From positions 4,340,001 through 4,404,000 of the forward strand of contig OY969786.1 of assembly GCA_963703075.1 (NCBI GenBank): DNA of 64,000 bases. The letters run 5' to 3'. Position 1 is the first letter of the stretch. Each line of letters opens with the position of its first letter. The stretch comes from Korobacter sp963703075 (GTDB lineage Bacteria > Acidobacteriota > Terriglobia > Terriglobales > Acidobacteriaceae). Positions 26,713 to 35,743 of this stretch are shown here, piece by piece. The position numbers and the translations under genes are program-made. A model generated the notes under the pieces. It made no database searches. It was not told where the DNA came from and saw only the letters and a list, made by a program, of their open reading frames with translations.

Positions 26713-28050
26713 TTGAAGGCGAAAATCAAAATTATTGGCGCGGGTTTGGCGGGATGTGAGGCGGCGTACCAGTGTGCTCGGCGGGGCGTTGAGGTCGATC
26801 TTTACGAGATGCGGCCGCAGAAGTCGACGCCGGCGCACCAGACGGCCGACTTCGCGGAGCTCGTTTGCTCGAACTCATTGAAGTCGGCCAGTGAAAACAC
26901 AGCGCCGTGGTTGTTGAAGGAAGAGATGCGGCGGGCCGGATCGCTTTTGCTGCAGATCGCGGAGAAGACGGCGGTGCCCGCGGGGCATGCGCTGGCCGTG
27001 GATCGCACGGTGTTCTCCGCCGAGGTGACGGCGGCGATTGAGCGCGATGCGCGCATTCACGTCCATCGCGAAGAGGTGACCGCGATCGAGGAGCACGAAG
27101 GGTTGACGATCGTTGCCACGGGGCCGTTGACCTCCGATGCGCTTTCGGCGGAGATTGCGCGCTTGAGCGGCAACAGTCATTTGTATTTCTACGATTCGAT
27201 TTCGCCGATCGTGGAAGCCGATTCCATCGACATGAACCGGGTGTATATGGCGGCGCGCTACGACAAGGGCACGGCCGATTACATCAATTGCCCAATGACG
27301 AGGGAAGAGTACGACCGCTTCCTCGATGCGTTGATCGACGCGCACTCGGTCGATGCCCACGACTGGGAAAATCTGAACTACTTCGAGAGCTGCCTGCCGA
27401 TCGAAGAAATCGCCCGCCGGGGCCGGGACACGCTACGTTTTGGGCCGATGAAGCCGGTGGGGCTGACCGATCCGAAGACGGGGCGCTATCCCTACGCGGT
27501 GGTGCAGTTGCGGCAGGAGAACCTGCGCGCGGATTCGTATAACCTGGTTGGGTTCCAAAACCATTTGAAGTTTGGCGACCAAGCGCGGGTGCTGCGGCTG
27601 ATTCCCGGGCTGGAAAATGCAAAGTTCCTGCGCTACGGGCAGATCCATCGCAATACGTATATCAATGCGCCCACACTGCTGGAAGAGAGCCTGCGCATGA
27701 AGCAGCATCCCAAGGTATTTTTCGCCGGGCAGATTTCCGGCGTCGAGGGCTACGTAGAATCCATCGCGACGGGACAGATGGCGGGGATTCACGCGGCGGA
27801 TGTTGCCACGGGAGGATTGCCGACTCCGCCGCCGCGGACCACCGCCTTTGGTTCATTGATTCATTACATTTGTCATGCAGAGGCCAAGCACTTTCAGCCC
27901 GCGAACATTACCTTCGATCTGCTGCCGCAACTCGACGACGGCACGCGCCGGCGGGTGCGCGACAAGAAGGAACGTCACCGGATGGTTTGCGAGAAAGCGC
28001 TCGTGGATTTCGAAGCGTGGATGAGCCGGGAGACGGTGCGCGTCGAGTAA
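26713..28050 (+). CDS. trmFO: Methylenetetrahydrofolate--tRNA-(uracil-5-)-methyltransferase
   Basis: I chose TTG 26713, preceded by GAAGGA at 4-5 bases; the longer frame from ATG 26653 begins in repeat DNA. 445 residues, family length. It methylates U54 of tRNA to ribothymidine with methylene-THF and FAD. Motifs: IKIIGAGLAGCEAAYQCARRG for FAD at the N-terminus, RPQKSTPAHQT, CSNSLKS, the conserved-Cys segment NCPMTREEY, and the C-terminal FFAGQISGVEGYVESIATG. It follows selB and precedes ddl on the same strand. Confidence 0.95.
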   Translation: MKAKIKIIGAGLAGCEAAYQCARRGVEVDLYEMRPQKSTPAHQTADFAELVCSNSLKSASENTAPWLLKEEMRRAGSLLLQIAEKTAVPAGHALAVDRTVFSAEVTAAIERDARIHVHREEVTAIEEHEGLTIVATGPLTSDALSAEIARLSGNSHLYFYDSISPIVEADSIDMNRVYMAARYDKGTADYINCPMTREEYDRFLDALIDAHSVDAHDWENLNYFESCLPIEEIARRGRDTLRFGPMKPVGLTDPKTGRYPYAVVQLRQENLRADSYNLVGFQNHLKFGDQARVLRLIPGLENAKFLRYGQIHRNTYINAPTLLEESLRMKQHPKVFFAGQISGVEGYVESIATGQMAGIHAADVATGGLPTPPPRTTAFGSLIHYICHAEAKHFQPANITFDLLPQLDDGTRRRVRDKKERHRMVCEKALVDFEAWMSRETVRVE

Positions 28051-28105
28051 TTGCAAGCGGACTGAAATTTGTTACATTGTCCTTTCATTTCCCAGGAGCC
28101 CTGGA

Positions 28106-29284
28106 TTGTCGAAAAAACTCCGCATCGGTGTTTTATTTGGCGGACGCAGTGGAGAGCATGAAGTGTCGCTGCTCTCGGCGGCGTCGGTGATTGAGGCGAT
28201 CGATCCGTCGAAGTTCGAGGTCGTGCCGATCGGGATCAGCAAAGAAGGGAAGTGGCTGACGGCGGCCCACGCTGAACGACTGCTGAGCGGTAAGGCAGAC
28301 GACCATTCCCTGCGCGCCGGCGATCCCGAGGCGACGCCCGGAGCGGCGGTGCTGGCGCGAGGCGAAGCGGTGGTGATGCCACCGGTGCCCAGTGCCAACC
28401 ATTCTGCGCTGATGCCGTTCGAGACGGATGCGGCGGGGAGAGGGGCATCGATCGACGTCGACGTGATTTTTCCCGTGCTGCACGGCACTTTTGGTGAGGA
28501 CGGAACGATCCAGGGATTGTTTGAGCTGGCGAATATTCCGTACGTGGGAGCAGGCGTGCTGGGGTCGGCCGCGGGCATGGACAAGGACATCATGAAGTCG
28601 CTCTTCAAGGCCGCCGGGCTGCCGATCGTGAAGCATGTGACGGTGCTGCGCAGTGCGTGGGAGCGCGAGCCGAAGAAAGTGAAGAAGCGGATCGAGGCGA
28701 AGCTGAAGTACCCGGTCTTCGTGAAGCCGGCGAACCTTGGGTCTTCAGTAGGAATTTCCAAGGCGCATGACGGAAAGGAACTCGGCCCAGCGCTGGACGA
28801 GGCGGCCAAGTTCGATCGCAAGCTGGTGATCGAAGAAGGGGTCGGGGGAAAGAAGCGCAAGGCACGAGAGATTGAGTGCTCGGTTCTAGGGAATGATGAG
28901 CCCAAAGCATCGGTGGCGGGCGAGATCGTACCGATGAAAGAATTTTACGATTACGCGGCCAAGTACCAGGACCCGGGCTCGGCGCTGGAAATTCCGGCGA
29001 AGATCAGTCGCGGAATGCAGAAGCAGGTGCAGGAGCTGGCGATCCGGGCGTTCCAGGCAGTGGATTGCACCGGGCTGGCGCGGGTGGATTTCCTGCTTGA
29101 TCCGCAGGACAAAAAACTTTACGTAAACGAGATCAATACGATGCCGGGCTTTACGTCGATCAGCATGTATCCAAAGTTGTGGGAAGCGAGCGGGCTCAAA
29201 TATCGGGACTTAATTACGCGACTGATCGAGTTGGCGCGGGAGCGGCACGCGGACAAACAAAAAAATGTCTACACCAAGGAGTGA
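28106..29284 (+). CDS. ddl: D-alanine--D-alanine ligase
   Basis: 392 residues, starting at TTG 28106 with AGGAG (28094-28098) 7 bases before. It joins two D-Ala for peptidoglycan using ATP. Motifs: LFGGRSGEHEVSLLSA at the N-terminus, HGTFGEDGTIQGLFELANIPYVGAGVLGSAAGMDKD, the ATP-grasp lysine region YPVFVKPANLGSSVGISKA, and the Mg-binding end ARVDFLLDPQDKKLYVNEINTMPGFTSISMYPKLWEASG. It contains the 30-40 residue insert typical of vanA-like or longer Ddl types. A hairpin with a T-tract follows. Confidence 0.96.
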   Translation: MSKKLRIGVLFGGRSGEHEVSLLSAASVIEAIDPSKFEVVPIGISKEGKWLTAAHAERLLSGKADDHSLRAGDPEATPGAAVLARGEAVVMPPVPSANHSALMPFETDAAGRGASIDVDVIFPVLHGTFGEDGTIQGLFELANIPYVGAGVLGSAAGMDKDIMKSLFKAAGLPIVKHVTVLRSAWEREPKKVKKRIEAKLKYPVFVKPANLGSSVGISKAHDGKELGPALDEAAKFDRKLVIEEGVGGKKRKAREIECSVLGNDEPKASVAGEIVPMKEFYDYAAKYQDPGSALEIPAKISRGMQKQVQELAIRAFQAVDCTGLARVDFLLDPQDKKLYVNEINTMPGFTSISMYPKLWEASGLKYRDLITRLIELARERHADKQKNVYTKE

Positions 29285-29341
29285 TCGCTAACCCCTGCGC
29301 GGGTCGTCCGTCTTTTGAAGTGGTGGGTGGTGATGCAAGCA

Positions 29342-29393
29342 GGCGGACGCCGGTAGTTCCCCTCCAGGACGCGCGTCCGCCGCTTCTTTTTTC
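29342..29393 (+). terminator. Terminator after ddl
   Basis: GGCGGACGC (29342-29350) pairs fully with GCGTCCGCC (29373-29381) across a 22-base loop and is followed by GCTTCTTTTTTCTT. The long loop makes it less certain than the others, but the 9-bp G/C-rich stem and T-tract fit. Confidence 0.6.
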
Positions 29394-29461
29394 TTGAACT
29401 TCTCCGTAGCTCTCGCCGTACTATCAGCTGGAGACATCCGTCTCCTTTCGGATGGGAGCCC

Positions 29462-30253
29462 ATGATCAACCGTAGATTCTTATTGTCTCTTGTGCTGCTG
29501 CTGGTGGGCAGTGTTTCGGCCGCGCGCGCGGACGAGTGGCGTCACACCTGGAACGTCGGCAGCAAGCCCGAGTTCGAGTTTCGCAGCAACGATGCGGGCA
29601 TCGACATCTCGGCGCGTCCAGGAAACACCATTGAGGCTTACGTCACCTCCAAGGGATATCGCATCAGCGACGATGATGTGAAGATCACGGAGCGGCAGAA
29701 TGGCGACCGGGTTGAACTCGATGTGCATGTTGCGCCGCATCACTTCCAGATGGGCGTGTACACCTTGAAAGTCGAGGTGACGCTGCCGGAGAATACGCCG
29801 CTGCGGGTGAATACCTCGGACGGGCACATCCGGGTGGATGGCGTGAAAGCAGATTCGCGGCTGCAGAGCGGGGACGGATCGGTAGAGGCGACACGCTTCG
29901 ATGGGACTCTGTGGGCGCACACGGGCGATGGGCACATTAAGGCCGAAGGACGCTTCGATAACCTCGATCTCTCGACGGGCGATGGGCACATTGAACTTGA
30001 GGTGGATGGCGGATCGAAGCTGGCGAGTTCGTGGGAGATCCACACGCACGACGGCAGTGTGAAGGCGACGATTCCCGGAGACCTGGCGGCGGATATGGAT
30101 GTGGATACCGGTGACGGACACATCGATTCGGATATCGCGGTGACGGTGCAGGGAAGCTTAAGCCGCAACCATCTGCGGGGAACGATGAACGGCGGGGGCC
30201 CGCTGTTCCGGATCCATACGGGAGATGGCAGCATTCATTTGTCACGGCGCTAG
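29462..30253 (+). CDS. Exported DUF4097-type beta-helix protein with TGDGHI repeats
   Basis: 263 residues. A signal peptide (residues 1-23, ending A-R-A-D) is followed by an all-beta body. From about residue 115 a repeat of roughly 20 residues recurs: NTSDGHIRVDG, SGDGSVEATR, TGDGHIKAEG, TGDGHIELEV, THDGSVKATI, TGDGHIDSDI and TGDGSIHLS. Each would be one rung of a right-handed beta-helix, as in DUF4097 proteins. Function unknown; export and a repetitive surface suggest an envelope role. A terminator follows at 30282. The 70-residue remnant at 13066 may be a relative. Confidence 0.82.
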   Translation: MINRRFLLSLVLLLVGSVSAARADEWRHTWNVGSKPEFEFRSNDAGIDISARPGNTIEAYVTSKGYRISDDDVKITERQNGDRVELDVHVAPHHFQMGVYTLKVEVTLPENTPLRVNTSDGHIRVDGVKADSRLQSGDGSVEATRFDGTLWAHTGDGHIKAEGRFDNLDLSTGDGHIELEVDGGSKLASSWEIHTHDGSVKATIPGDLAADMDVDTGDGHIDSDIAVTVQGSLSRNHLRGTMNGGGPLFRIHTGDGSIHLSRR

Positions 30254-30281
30254 GAATCTGCGCTGCTGACGCCAGCAGTGG

Positions 30282-30312
30282 AAAGCCCGCCAATTCGGCG
30301 GGCTTTTGTTTT
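30282..30312 (+). terminator. Terminator between convergent genes
   Basis: GCCCGCC (30285-30291) pairs with GGCGGGC (30297-30303) around AATTC, flanked by AAA and TTTTGTTTT. Strong on the plus strand for the DUF4097 gene; the A run gives a weaker minus-strand version for the converging OpgC-like gene. Confidence 0.85.
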
Positions 30313-30337
30313 ACAGAGAAATGGGAAATGGAAGTGG

Positions 30338-31564
30338 CTACGCGGCCCGGCGGGCGAAATCAATTTCCGGTGGACGCAAAAGCGTTTCCGCGGCTTCCGC
30401 TTTACGTTGTCGTCGGCGCTGTAAGCGGTAGTAGGCCAAGGCATAAAGGCCGGTGAACGTAATCACAATGACGCCGAGCTGATTGCGGAAGGGAGCTCCG
30501 TAGCCATCGCCGATCCAGGCCAGCGCCCCAAAACAGAAGAGCAGGTGGACGCTGAAGACCTCCAGCGACGACTGTCCGAGCACGACGAGTGGCTCGATCG
30601 CCAGCCAACGGCTGATGTAGGAACGGGCCCCTGCGAACAGGATTCCCAAGGCCGCGAAATTCACGATGCGGGCCAGGCCGAGGTGCCATTTATCGAAGAG
30701 CAGCCAAGTCGAACCTTGATCCACGGGATGCGCTGCGAAGTAGGGGATGTACTGATACCGCACGACGAAGAAAGCCGCTGCCACAAGCAACGCTGCAACG
30801 ATGGCTTTGCGCGACGTCAGGTACTCGACCACGCGGTCAGAGGCGCCGGTGCCCAGCCAGAGACCCACCGCCCATAAGAACTGCCAGGCATACAGATTGA
30901 AAGCACCCATGTTTTGCAGCGGGACGGCGAGGCCCGTCCAGTGCACCACGTGGGCGTAGATCATCTCGCGTAATCCGAATTGCGCAGCCACCCAGAGAAG
31001 GGCGGCCGGAGCCAGAACGTATTTCCATCCCCAGCGGCGACCGATGAAAAGCGCCAACGGCGTCAGCAGCAAGAAGACGATGTACATGGGGAGAATGTCG
31101 AGCAGCGGAGGGCAGTACACCAGCAGGACGGAGCTGAGGACGGCCAAACCGCGATGGGCCAGATAGAAATCAAGCAAGCCCTGGAGCGCCGGTTGCTGTT
31201 CCTTGACGGCCAAACCTGCCACCAAAGTGAATGCCACCAGGAGCAGCAGCAAATGATAGCCGTATAACTTCGCGGCCCGCTCCCAAAGACGCCGGGCCAC
31301 GACGCGAATGCCTTCGGCATTGAAGAGGCGGCCATAGATGCGGCCCGTCAGGACGGCGGAAACGAAGATGAACCCCTCGGCGGCGGCCACAAAGCCGAAC
31401 GGCTGATACGCGTAGTAGCTGGCATGGGTCGGCAAATGGGTAAGAGTCATGCCGATGAGCAGGAGCCCGCGTAATGCGTCGAGTTCCGGCTGGCGTCGTG
31501 AAGCCGTCTCTTGTCCGTTTTTCGGACTGTTCTTTCGCATGTTCAAGAGGGCGGCGCGCGACAT
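30338..31564 (-). CDS. OpgC-like integral membrane acyltransferase
   Basis: 408 residues from the ATG at 31564; a TTG ten codons upstream is possible. About ten hydrophobic helices. The start R-Q-P-E-L-D-A-L-R-G-L-L-L-I-G-M-T-L-T-H-L-P is the acyltransferase-3/OpgC signature, with R-G and H in the first helix region, and GFVAAAEGFIFVSAVLTGRIYGRLF continues the OpgC pattern. In enterobacteria OpgC succinylates osmoregulated periplasmic glucans; here the acceptor is unknown and no glucan synthase genes are near. The cytoplasmic C-terminus is basic. Confidence 0.82.
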   Translation of the reverse strand: MSRAALLNMRKNSPKNGQETASRRQPELDALRGLLLIGMTLTHLPTHASYYAYQPFGFVAAAEGFIFVSAVLTGRIYGRLFNAEGIRVVARRLWERAAKLYGYHLLLLLVAFTLVAGLAVKEQQPALQGLLDFYLAHRGLAVLSSVLLVYCPPLLDILPMYIVFLLLTPLALFIGRRWGWKYVLAPAALLWVAAQFGLREMIYAHVVHWTGLAVPLQNMGAFNLYAWQFLWAVGLWLGTGASDRVVEYLTSRKAIVAALLVAAAFFVVRYQYIPYFAAHPVDQGSTWLLFDKWHLGLARIVNFAALGILFAGARSYISRWLAIEPLVVLGQSSLEVFSVHLLFCFGALAWIGDGYGAPFRNQLGVIVITFTGLYALAYYRLQRRRQRKAEAAETLLRPPEIDFARRAA

Positions 31565-31818
31565 TGGTGTCAATTTCCCTTTCAGCCGAAACAACGAGGA
31601 ATTCTCTCTCTGCTTTGATGCTCGTTTTCGCCTACGCGTGATTTCTTATAGACGCTCCAGCGGGACCCATGGACGTAAAGAATGGTGAAACCCGGTGCGC
31701 TAAAGTGCCGTGTATCTGTACGGATAGAAGCATCATCTTGGCGTTCCCGCGATAACCACGGCGAGAGACTCAGAATCCTCCAGGGCGATGGCGCATCTCA
31801 CAGCCAGGGAGCACATTC

Positions 31819-32727
31819 ATGAAAGCTGTTCTGCTGCATGCCTACGGCGGTCCCGAGCAATTGCGCTATGAAGAAACCGACATGCCGAAGTTTGGCGATA
31901 ACGAAGTCCTGGTGAAAGTCCACGCGACCAGCATCAATCCAGTGGACTGGAAGATTCGCAGTGGAGCGGCGAAAGCGCGCATGCCGGTGGAGTTTCCCGC
32001 GATCCTGGGCCGTGATTTATCGGGGGAAGTGATGGAGTGCGGCCGCAGCGTGCAGGGCTTTCCGAAGGGCATGCGGGTAATGGCGTTGACCAATGGAACG
32101 TATGCCGAGTACAGCGTGGCCAAAGCGGATGTCCTTGCGCCTATCCCGGAAGACATGACCTTCGAGCAGGCCGGCGCTCTGCCGCTGGTGACGCTGACGG
32201 GCGCGCAGTTGATCGAGCGTGCGGTGAAACCCACTGCCGGCCAGACGGTGCTCGTCACTGGAGCCTTGGGTGGCGTGGGCAGGACGGCGGTGCACGTGGC
32301 GAAGAAGCACGGTGCGCGGGTGCTGGCGGGAGTGCGCGCGAAAGAAAAAGAAGAAGCCAGCAAGTTAGGAGTCGAGCGGGTGGTCGCCCTCGACAGCGAA
32401 GAAGAGGTTGCGCAACTCCACGATCTCGATGCGATTGCCGACACGGTCGGCGGCGCGACGATCCAGCGGCTGTTGAAAACGATTCGTGAAGGTGGCGTCC
32501 TGGGGTCGGTGCTCGGCGAACCCGAGGGGGCAAAGAATTTCAAGATTCGCGTGACGGCCTTCATGGCACAACCTGATGCTTCGCGACTCTACCAGTTGGC
32601 GGAGGACGCGGCTCGCCAGGAATTCTCGATTCCGATTGCCCGCACGATGAAGCTACAGGACATCCAGGAAGCGCATCGGTTGGCGGAACAGGGCAGCTTG
32701 GGGGGAAAGATCGTGTTAATCCCGTAA
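31819..32727 (+). CDS. NADP-dependent quinone-oxidoreductase-like protein (zinc-free MDR family)
   Basis: 302 residues. N-terminal GroES-like domain (MKAVLLHAYGGPEQLRYEETDMPKFGDNEVLVKVHATSINPVDWKIR, then PAILGRDLSGEVMECG). The Rossmann domain has GQTVLVTGALGGVGRTAVHVAKKHGARVLAGV (about 140-171), an A-x-x-G-x-x-G nucleotide motif. The zinc ligands of alcohol dehydrogenases are absent, which places it with the quinone oxidoreductases. It reduces quinones or enones with NADPH. It stands upstream of the TetR efflux operon but is separated from it by 177 bases. Confidence 0.92.
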   Translation: MKAVLLHAYGGPEQLRYEETDMPKFGDNEVLVKVHATSINPVDWKIRSGAAKARMPVEFPAILGRDLSGEVMECGRSVQGFPKGMRVMALTNGTYAEYSVAKADVLAPIPEDMTFEQAGALPLVTLTGAQLIERAVKPTAGQTVLVTGALGGVGRTAVHVAKKHGARVLAGVRAKEKEEASKLGVERVVALDSEEEVAQLHDLDAIADTVGGATIQRLLKTIREGGVLGSVLGEPEGAKNFKIRVTAFMAQPDASRLYQLAEDAARQEFSIPIARTMKLQDIQEAHRLAEQGSLGGKIVLIP

Positions 32728-32904
32728 AGCGCGGAAATCGCTTGCCAGGGCTTCTGCTTTCGGCAAACTCCTTTACAACTACGTGTCTCTCGTGTTTAAC
32801 TAACTGGTTAATTACATCGAGTGCGGGGCAGTTGGTCGGCTCTGGAAGGACGTTCGCCGAAAACCGCGAGCGACCCACGCCGCTCGGCTCGTAAGGTTCT
32901 CAGC

Positions 32905-33654
32905 ATGACGATCTCGAAGCAGCAGGAAAAACCAGGACCTTTGCGGAAAGTCTCACGCGCCGGCTCGCGGGGCCGGCCGGAGGAGTCGCGCCACGCGATC
33001 CTGCAGGCGGCGCTGGCGGAATTCGCAACCAAGGGGATCGCCGGGGCGCGCACGGATTCCATCGCGGAAGCCGCCGGTGTGAACAAGGCGCTGCTCTATT
33101 ACTACTTCGAAGACAAAGAAGGCCTTTATCGAGCGACCCTGGAGCAGGTGTTCTCGGGGTTGTTTGAGCGCGAGCGGCCGGTGCTGGCGCAGCCCGGGAA
33201 TGCCGTCGAAAAACTGGTGACCTACGCGGTCACGCACTTCGACTACATCTCCGAAAACCCGTCGTACTCGCGGCTGATGCAGGGCGAGATGATGCGCGCG
33301 GGGACGGGAACCTCGCCACATATCCAGTATTTGGCCGACAAGTATTTTCGCAAGTTATTCGAAGCGCTGATGGCGACGATGCATGAGGGGATTCGCCGCG
33401 GGGAAGTGCGGGATGCCGACCCGATGAACATGATCTTGAGCATCGTGGGGCTGACGGTCTTCTATTTCGTGAGCACGCCGGTAGCGCGGGCGGTGGGACG
33501 GCACGATCCTTTTTCGCCGGAGGCGCTGCGAAATCGCCGGATCGCCCTAGTCGATCATGTGACCGCCATCCTGCGGCCGGATGTTTTGCAAACGAAACCG
33601 GGACATATCAAGAACGGGTTCGCCGAACCCGGTGGACGAGGAAAGACGCTGTGA
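32905..33654 (+). CDS. TetR/AcrR family regulator of the adjacent efflux operon
   Basis: I chose ATG 32905, where the protein begins with the usual disordered basic leader; the longer frame from 32821 has no support. 249 residues. The HTH is at about 29-75: SRHAILQAALAEFATKGIAGARTDSIAEAAGVNKALLYYYFEDKEGLYRATLEQVF. The C-terminal ligand domain is helical (SYSRLMQGEMMRAG, MNMILSIVGLTVFYFVS). The stop overlaps the GTG of the HlyD gene (GTGA), so regulator and pump are made together. It probably represses the operon until its ligand binds. Confidence 0.92.
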   Translation: MTISKQQEKPGPLRKVSRAGSRGRPEESRHAILQAALAEFATKGIAGARTDSIAEAAGVNKALLYYYFEDKEGLYRATLEQVFSGLFERERPVLAQPGNAVEKLVTYAVTHFDYISENPSYSRLMQGEMMRAGTGTSPHIQYLADKYFRKLFEALMATMHEGIRRGEVRDADPMNMILSIVGLTVFYFVSTPVARAVGRHDPFSPEALRNRRIALVDHVTAILRPDVLQTKPGHIKNGFAEPGGRGKTL

Positions 33655-34715
33655 AACCATCTAAGTTTTTCATTTTTCTCGGAGTGCTGGCCGCATTGGC
33701 TGCCATTTTTTACTTCCTGACCACGAACCACTCGAGTGACGAGGTTTTGATCGGAGTGGTGGACGTGAACAATGTTGTGGTGAGTTCCAAGATTCTCGGC
33801 CGCATTGAGCGGCTGGCAGTGGACGAAGGAACGCCGGTGAAACAGGGCGACCTCATCGCGGTGATCGATTCAGGCGAACTGAAGGCGGAGAAAGACGCGG
33901 CGGAAACGACCATCGCCAGTTATCGCGCCAAGGTTTCGAATGCACAATCGGGGGCTACCCAGGCGCAGGCTGAAACCGCGAGCGAACTGGTCAATGCGCA
34001 GGAAAAATTGCAGGCCGCGCGGTCGTCGTATACGCAAGCCCAGGCCGACTTGGAGCGAGTGCGCAGCGATGCCGAACGGCTGATTGAACTGGCGAAAGAA
34101 GGCGTGGCCTCGAAGGCCGACCAGGACCGTTCGGATGCGCAGTTGCGGGTGGCGCAAGCCGCGGTGCAGAGCGCATCGGACCAGGTACGCGCCGCCGAAG
34201 CCGATGTGAAGACTTACACGGCGCGGTTGGAACAGGCGAAGGCGGCGCAGAGCACGCTCGCTTCGAGCCGGCAGGATGTGCGGACCGCGCAGGCGCAACT
34301 CGCCGAGGCCGAGACACGGCTCGGTTACACGCAGGTGCTGTCCCCCGTAACCGGGGTGGTGAATGTGCGCGCCGCCCGCGAAGGCGAAGTGGTGAATCCG
34401 GGGCAGGCGATTGTGACCGTGGTGGATTACGGAGACACATGGGTCTATGCGCCGCTGCCGGAGACGGATGCCGGTTCTGTGAACCTTGGCGACACGCTGA
34501 CGGTGAAGTATCCGTGGAACACGACCGAGCAGGGCAAGGTCTTCTACAAAGCGGCGGAGGCAGATTTTGCGACGCAACGCGATGTGAGCCGCACCAAGCG
34601 CGATATCAAAACGATCGCCATCAAGGTGCGGGTGCAAAACAATCAACAGGGCAAACTGGTGCCGGGGATGACGGCAGAAGTGCTTGTGCCGACGAGCAAG
34701 CAAGGCAGGCAGTGA
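33651..34715 (+). CDS. HlyD/RND-type membrane fusion protein (periplasmic adaptor)
   Basis: 354 residues from GTG 33651, overlapping the regulator's stop. One N-terminal anchor helix (FFIFLGVLAALAAIFYFL). Then a lipoyl-like half (LGRIERLAVDEGTPVKQGDLIAVID), a long coiled-coil hairpin of about 130 residues rich in Ala, Gln and Glu (residues 75-205), the second lipoyl half (TRLGYTQVLSPVTGVVNVRAAREGEVVNPGQ) and a beta-barrel domain. It bridges the inner-membrane ABC pump to the outer membrane. It is followed with a 1-base overlap by the ATPase gene. Confidence 0.93.
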   Translation: MKPSKFFIFLGVLAALAAIFYFLTTNHSSDEVLIGVVDVNNVVVSSKILGRIERLAVDEGTPVKQGDLIAVIDSGELKAEKDAAETTIASYRAKVSNAQSGATQAQAETASELVNAQEKLQAARSSYTQAQADLERVRSDAERLIELAKEGVASKADQDRSDAQLRVAQAAVQSASDQVRAAEADVKTYTARLEQAKAAQSTLASSRQDVRTAQAQLAEAETRLGYTQVLSPVTGVVNVRAAREGEVVNPGQAIVTVVDYGDTWVYAPLPETDAGSVNLGDTLTVKYPWNTTEQGKVFYKAAEADFATQRDVSRTKRDIKTIAIKVRVQNNQQGKLVPGMTAEVLVPTSKQGRQ

Positions 34716-35743
34716 TGGTAGTGGACGGAAAGAGCGCGCCGAACCCGAATGCGGCGATCGAAGTCGATCACATTACGAAGAAGTACGGTGAATTCACGGC
34801 GGTCGATGACGTGTCGTTCGCGGTGGAGAAGGGCGAAATTTTCGGGCTGCTGGGACCGAACGGCGCAGGGAAGTCGACCCTCATCCGCATGATGACCACG
34901 CTCATCCCGATTACTGGCGGGAAGGCGTATATCAACGGGCATGATGTGTCCAAAGAGCCGGATGCGGCGCGATGCGCCATGGGGGTAATTCCGCAGGCGC
35001 TCACCAGCGACATCGACCTGACGCTGGAAGAGAACCTGAGCATCTACGCGAAACTGTACGGCGTCCCGGCGGCACAGCGAAAGAAGAACATCGACGATCT
35101 GCTCGAGGCCGTTGACCTGACGAAATGGCGTCACGCACAGACGAAGACTTTGTCGGGGGGCATGCGCCGGCGGCTGGAGATCGCGCGCGGGCTGGTGCAC
35201 AGCCCGAAGATTTTCTTTCTCGACGAGCCCACGACGGGCTTGGACCCGGTATCGCGGGTCGCGGTGTGGGAGATGCTGAACAAGATCACAGAGGAGCGGC
35301 AACTGACGGTGCTGATCACGACGCACTACATGGACGAGGCCGACCGTCTCTGCCACCGGATCGCGATTGTCGATCACGGGAAACTGGTGGCCCTGGATTC
35401 TCCGATGGCATTGAAAACGAGCGTGCCGGGATCGAATGTGATTGAAGCGCAGTTCCTCAACGCTCCGGCGGACTGGCAGTCGCGGCTGGAGAAGCTGTCG
35501 GCGGTGACCTCGGTGCAGAACCAGGGATCCGATATGTTCCGAGTTCTCACCGGGGACGGATCGCGGACGACGACAGAGTTGGTGGAGGCGGCGGTTAAAT
35601 CGAACGTGCAGATCAAGTCGCTGAATGTGCAGAACACCACGCTGGACGATGTCTTCGTGCACTACACCGGGCGGCAGTTGCGCGATGAACAGGTGAAGGC
35701 CCATGCCTTCGTGATGCCGCCACGGCCGGGGATGCAGCCATGA
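34715..35743 (+). CDS. ABC transporter ATP-binding protein (DrrA/multidrug type)
   Basis: 342 residues from ATG 34715, whose A is the last base of the adaptor's TGA. Walker A GPNGAGKSTLIRMM (about residue 49), a Q-loop near VIPQALTSDIDLTLEENL, signature LSGGMRRRLEIARGL, Walker B KIFFLDEPTTGLDP and the switch His in LITTHYMDEAD. After the nucleotide domain a DUF4162-like tail of about 90 residues follows (SVPGSNVIEAQFL, TLDDVFVHYTGRQLRDE), typical of DrrA-type drug exporters. It powers the ABC-2 permease encoded next. Confidence 0.95.
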   Translation: MVVDGKSAPNPNAAIEVDHITKKYGEFTAVDDVSFAVEKGEIFGLLGPNGAGKSTLIRMMTTLIPITGGKAYINGHDVSKEPDAARCAMGVIPQALTSDIDLTLEENLSIYAKLYGVPAAQRKKNIDDLLEAVDLTKWRHAQTKTLSGGMRRRLEIARGLVHSPKIFFLDEPTTGLDPVSRVAVWEMLNKITEERQLTVLITTHYMDEADRLCHRIAIVDHGKLVALDSPMALKTSVPGSNVIEAQFLNAPADWQSRLEKLSAVTSVQNQGSDMFRVLTGDGSRTTTELVEAAVKSNVQIKSLNVQNTTLDDVFVHYTGRQLRDEQVKAHAFVMPPRPGMQP

